Source of the DNA: Thermoplasmata archaeon
GTDB taxonomy: Archaea > Thermoplasmatota > Thermoplasmata > Thermoplasmatales > Thermoplasmataceae
Direction: 5' to 3'
Assembly (NCBI GenBank): GCA_021806345.1
Contig: JAJZXP010000189.1
Coordinates: forward strand, 1-7,446
Length of the DNA stretch: 7,446 nucleotides
The stretch's first letter is position 1. The number at the start of each line of letters is the position of its first letter. The notes beneath the pieces are model-generated. The model ran no database searches, was not told the DNA's origin, and was given only the letters and a program-made list of their open reading frames with translations. The translations under genes and the position numbers were made by a program. Shown here piece after piece: positions 5,771-7,446 of the stretch.

Positions 5771-6133
5771 TTAAGATAAGGAAACTCTTTCTGGTTCTCC
5801 GGTCATGTCTTCCACAACAACTGCAGTGCCATATGCAACAATTTCTGACATGGTCTGGCCTATCTCAGAGGAATCAAACCTCAGATCAATAACAGCATTG
5901 GCTCCGAGCTGTTTTGCGTTGTCCCTTAACCTGTCCATGGCATGGCTTCTTGCATCAGAAAGAAGTTTGACATATTCTGTAATTTCTCCACCTGCGAGTG
6001 ATCTGAGGCCTGCCATTATATTACCTCCAAGACCTCTGCTCCTTACTGTAATTCCCCAAATTGTGCCTATAACTTTTGTAACTCTCTTGCCTGGGACATA
6101 ATTTGTCGAAACAATTATGACATTATCTGCCAT
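5771..6133 (-). CDS. YbjQ/DUF74 (UPF0145) family protein
   Basis: The 120-aa product is a full-length member of the YbjQ family (PF01906). Landmarks are the N-terminal strand IIVSTNYVPGKRV (6-18), TIWGITVRSRG (24-34), GGEITEYVKLLSDARSHAMD (48-67), the helix end AKQLGANAVIDLRFD (73-87) and the terminal EIVAYGTAVVVE (97-108). Family members form cytosolic pentameric rings and have been annotated as putative heavy-metal-binding proteins, but no biochemical role is firmly established, and this copy has no Cys or His cluster. The ATG at 6133 is supported by a TATA element 23-30 nt upstream. It is the first gene of a probable two-gene operon with the YhfC-like membrane protein, which suggests a role connected to the membrane. 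Confidence 0.92.
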   Translation of the reverse strand: MADNVIIVSTNYVPGKRVTKVIGTIWGITVRSRGLGGNIMAGLRSLAGGEITEYVKLLSDARSHAMDRLRDNAKQLGANAVIDLRFDSSEIGQTMSEIVAYGTAVVVEDMTGEPERVSLS

Positions 6134-6145
6134 TTTTTATCGCTC

Positions 6146-6169
6146 TTTATATTTAAATAATATATAAAT
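6146..6169 (-). promoter_or_regulatory. AT-only promoter region of the YbjQ operon
   Basis: A 24-nt stretch with no G or C holds overlapping TATA candidates: TATTTAAA centred about 23 nt and TTTATATATT about 30 nt upstream of the ATG at 6133. The exact box cannot be chosen, but either gives a leaderless or nearly leaderless mRNA. Confidence 0.6.
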
Positions 6170-6192
6170 CTTTTAGGCAATTGTTCTATTGA

Positions 6193-6393
6193 CTACCTTC
6201 GGAAGTGCCTTGAGACAAAGCCTACAAGAATTATGAGTCCTACCAGAAGAAGTATTATTCCAGCCTCAAGTGCCCCAAGCTCACTCTTAAGGGTTGTGGC
6301 AACAGCATGGAAAACAGTTCCAATGAAGTATCCTCCAATAATGACAAGAATTAATCCTACAAGGATTCCAATGTACTTAGTCCTTTTTTCCAT
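6193..6393 (-). CDS. Small membrane protein, 66 aa, two transmembrane helices
   Basis: I do not recognise this family. The sequence starts MEKRTKYIGILVGLILVIIG, has two hydrophobic helices (about 7-29 and 42-60), a short loop with charged residues (LKSELGALEAG), and a strongly basic end (SRHFRR). Both termini are positively charged, so both probably face the cytosol, making a simple hairpin in the membrane. The open frame extends 15 codons further upstream to 6438, but the start at 6393 is preferred because a TATA box is centred 27 nt before it and the extra residues are not hydrophobic or conserved-looking. It precedes the YbjQ operon on the same strand with a 59-nt gap containing a separate promoter, so it is probably an independent unit. 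Function unknown. Confidence 0.72.
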   Translation of the reverse strand: MEKRTKYIGILVGLILVIIGGYFIGTVFHAVATTLKSELGALEAGIILLLVGLIILVGFVSRHFRR

Positions 6394-6415
6394 ATCTTCA
6401 CATAGTGATGATGCA

Positions 6416-6425
6416 TTTAAAATAT
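6416..6425 (-). promoter_or_regulatory. TATA box for the 66-aa membrane protein
   Basis: ATATTTTAAA on the minus strand, centred about 27 nt upstream of the ATG at 6393. It lies inside the longer open frame that begins at 6438, which argues for the shorter protein. Confidence 0.65.
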
Positions 6426-6644
6426 TATTCTTTTGCAACCACCTTGTTTACAGTCACTACAATCATCCTTTCAAATTTCCATATTTTTCTCGGAAGTTTC
6501 TATTCATTTTAATTTCATCGGATTTATGCCTTAAAATACATGAATTTTCAATCCCTCATTAAATATCAAGAATCTGAATTGTGGAAGTATATGTTAAAGG
6601 ATTTGACTATAATTGCATGGAGTACGATGTTTAGAACATATTAG
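6426..6644 (+). other. AT-rich non-coding gap
   Basis: About 220 bp between the promoter of the 66-aa gene and the end of the transposase relic. Only open frames under 20 codons were found on either strand, with no tRNA-like fold and no repeated units. It may include the outer end (terminal inverted repeat) of the decayed insertion sequence, but the partner end lies outside the window so this cannot be tested here. Confidence 0.5.
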
Positions 6645-7446
6645 TTAAATTAAATGGTATTTTATCTTTAAAGAACTGACGATTTTCATTATCTCCCTTG
6701 GCCTGTTTCCTGTTTTTATGTTTGACACAATCATTAGATTGTATTCAATTGCCTTCAGTCCAATTGCAGTATCATATGATCTCTTCCTGTTGTATCAGAT
6801 GTTCTCTGCCCTCATTATCTCTTCAAGGATGGAGAATGTCCTCTCTATTTCCCACCTGAGGGAATACATGGACGAGTATTCCCTCCTAAGATCAATGCCA
6901 ATTCTGCGGTTCACCGACAGATGGTCGGTAACAATGCCTCTCCTCTTATTGGTATCAATTATGGGAATGGAATGTGTATTATCAGACATAAAATTCTATA
7001 GGTATGAGGCATCGCAAGCAGAATATCCCACGATACAGGAGAAATCCCTGACCAAATCGATCAGGCCCCTGGATACACAGGAATCATGGATATTCCCTTT
7101 GGTGATTAAGCCGTTCATGACAAGAAGAGTATCCACATCAAGTGTCATAATGCATTTTCTTCCATATTCCCATCACTTTGTTGTCTTTGACCATCCGCTA
7201 TATGGATCTCTGTAATTTCCCTAGTAGTTTCTTTTTATTACTGTGGAATATTTGCATGTGTGGGTCTTTTTGGAATCTAATGCTGCAATTTCCTTCATGG
7301 AATACAGTAATACGATCTCGCGGTTTATTGCATGTAGATCAAATGATCTTGCTCTCCTCGATAGGGTCTGGAATGAGGGTATATCCCTGACTCCAACCAT
7401 TGCCAGATACTCCTCATGATTATTGAGGAATATCCTGGCAGATCGA
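6645..7446 (-). pseudogene. Decayed DDE transposase (IS4/IS5-like), 5' end beyond window
   Basis: A single minus-strand frame of 267 codons runs from the window edge to a TAA at 6645-6647 and reads throughout as a DDE transposase (PF01609-like). The N-terminal part has an RDIPSFQTLSRRARSFDLHA segment. The first catalytic Asp lies in AALDSKKT (codon 7275-7277), then come GWSKTTK, VDTLLVMNGLITKGNIHDS, HSIPIIDTNKRRGIV, the Y-2-R-3-E signature YSLRWEIER with its Glu at 6843-6845, and a C-terminal SYDTAIGLKAIEYNLMIVSN. Four in-frame stops break it: TAG 7221-7223, TGA 7173-7175, TAG 6996-6998 and TGA 6795-6797. The second catalytic Asp, expected in a.D.aYD, is Tyr here (codon 7023-7025, GYSACD). 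No frameshift was found. The longest intact piece (6795-6989) is only a fragment. Not functional as written. Confidence 0.9.

Noticed and set aside
6394..6438. 15-codon extension of the 66-aa membrane protein
   Set aside because: It includes the TATA box at 6416-6425 that is correctly placed for the ATG at 6393, and the residues look unlike coding sequence.
6718..7215. 165-codon open frame on the plus strand, the longest in the right end
   Set aside because: It is exactly antisense to the transposase relic, whose minus-strand frame shows DDE motifs throughout; the plus-strand translation has no recognisable domain.
6645..7446. Stop-codon recoding or readthrough in the transposase (only TAG/TGA inside the frame)
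   Set aside because: The second catalytic Asp is also lost and the neighbouring genes contain no internal TAG/TGA, so ordinary decay is the simpler reading.
1..7446. tRNA/rRNA genes, CRISPR arrays, riboswitches, toxin-antitoxin or defence genes
   Set aside because: Looked for in the intergenic gaps and by product; no cloverleaf, regularly spaced repeats or matching proteins were seen.

Overview
The window looks like chromosome of a Thermoplasmatales-type euryarchaeon (Thermoplasma/Ferroplasma/Cuniculiplasma relatives). The grounds are a short archaeal-type aspartyl-tRNA synthetase, archaeal TATA boxes centred about 22-32 nt upstream of most starts (leaderless or nearly leaderless mRNAs), AGG/AGA- and ATA-rich coding, and a gene mix of ROK sugar kinase, acyl-CoA-type dehydrogenase and small membrane proteins. 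The genus cannot be fixed from this sequence alone.

Layout from left to right. A 94-aa unknown protein (+, TTG start) converges on a 3-hydroxyacyl-CoA dehydrogenase (-). A possible 44-aa protein (+) starts in the gap and overlaps the 3' end of aspS (-). aspS is divergent from a short NfeD-like membrane protein (+), which is followed by a ROK-family sugar kinase (+) with its own promoter. The kinase converges on a 48-aa coiled-coil protein (-) that is easy to miss because it is so short. This is divergent from a 143-aa acidic unknown protein (+). Next come three minus-strand genes: a 66-aa two-helix membrane protein at 6193-6393, then a YbjQ/DUF74 protein and a polytopic YhfC-like putative intramembrane-protease homologue that appear to form an operon. 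The right end, from 6645 to the edge, is the decayed C-terminal two thirds of a DDE transposase on the minus strand. It keeps one reading frame but carries four nonsense codons and has lost one catalytic Asp.

Most genes are single transcription units with their own TATA box, so the window is a string of housekeeping and lineage-specific genes rather than one pathway. The only convincing operon is YbjQ to YhfC-like (14-nt gap with an AGGT ribosome-binding motif). No tRNA, rRNA, CRISPR array or intact mobile element was seen. The most notable items are the hidden 48-aa hairpin coiled-coil gene, the YbjQ/YhfC-like pairing with altered motif residues in the membrane protein, and the transposase relic. 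No clear new multi-gene defence or metabolic system is visible.
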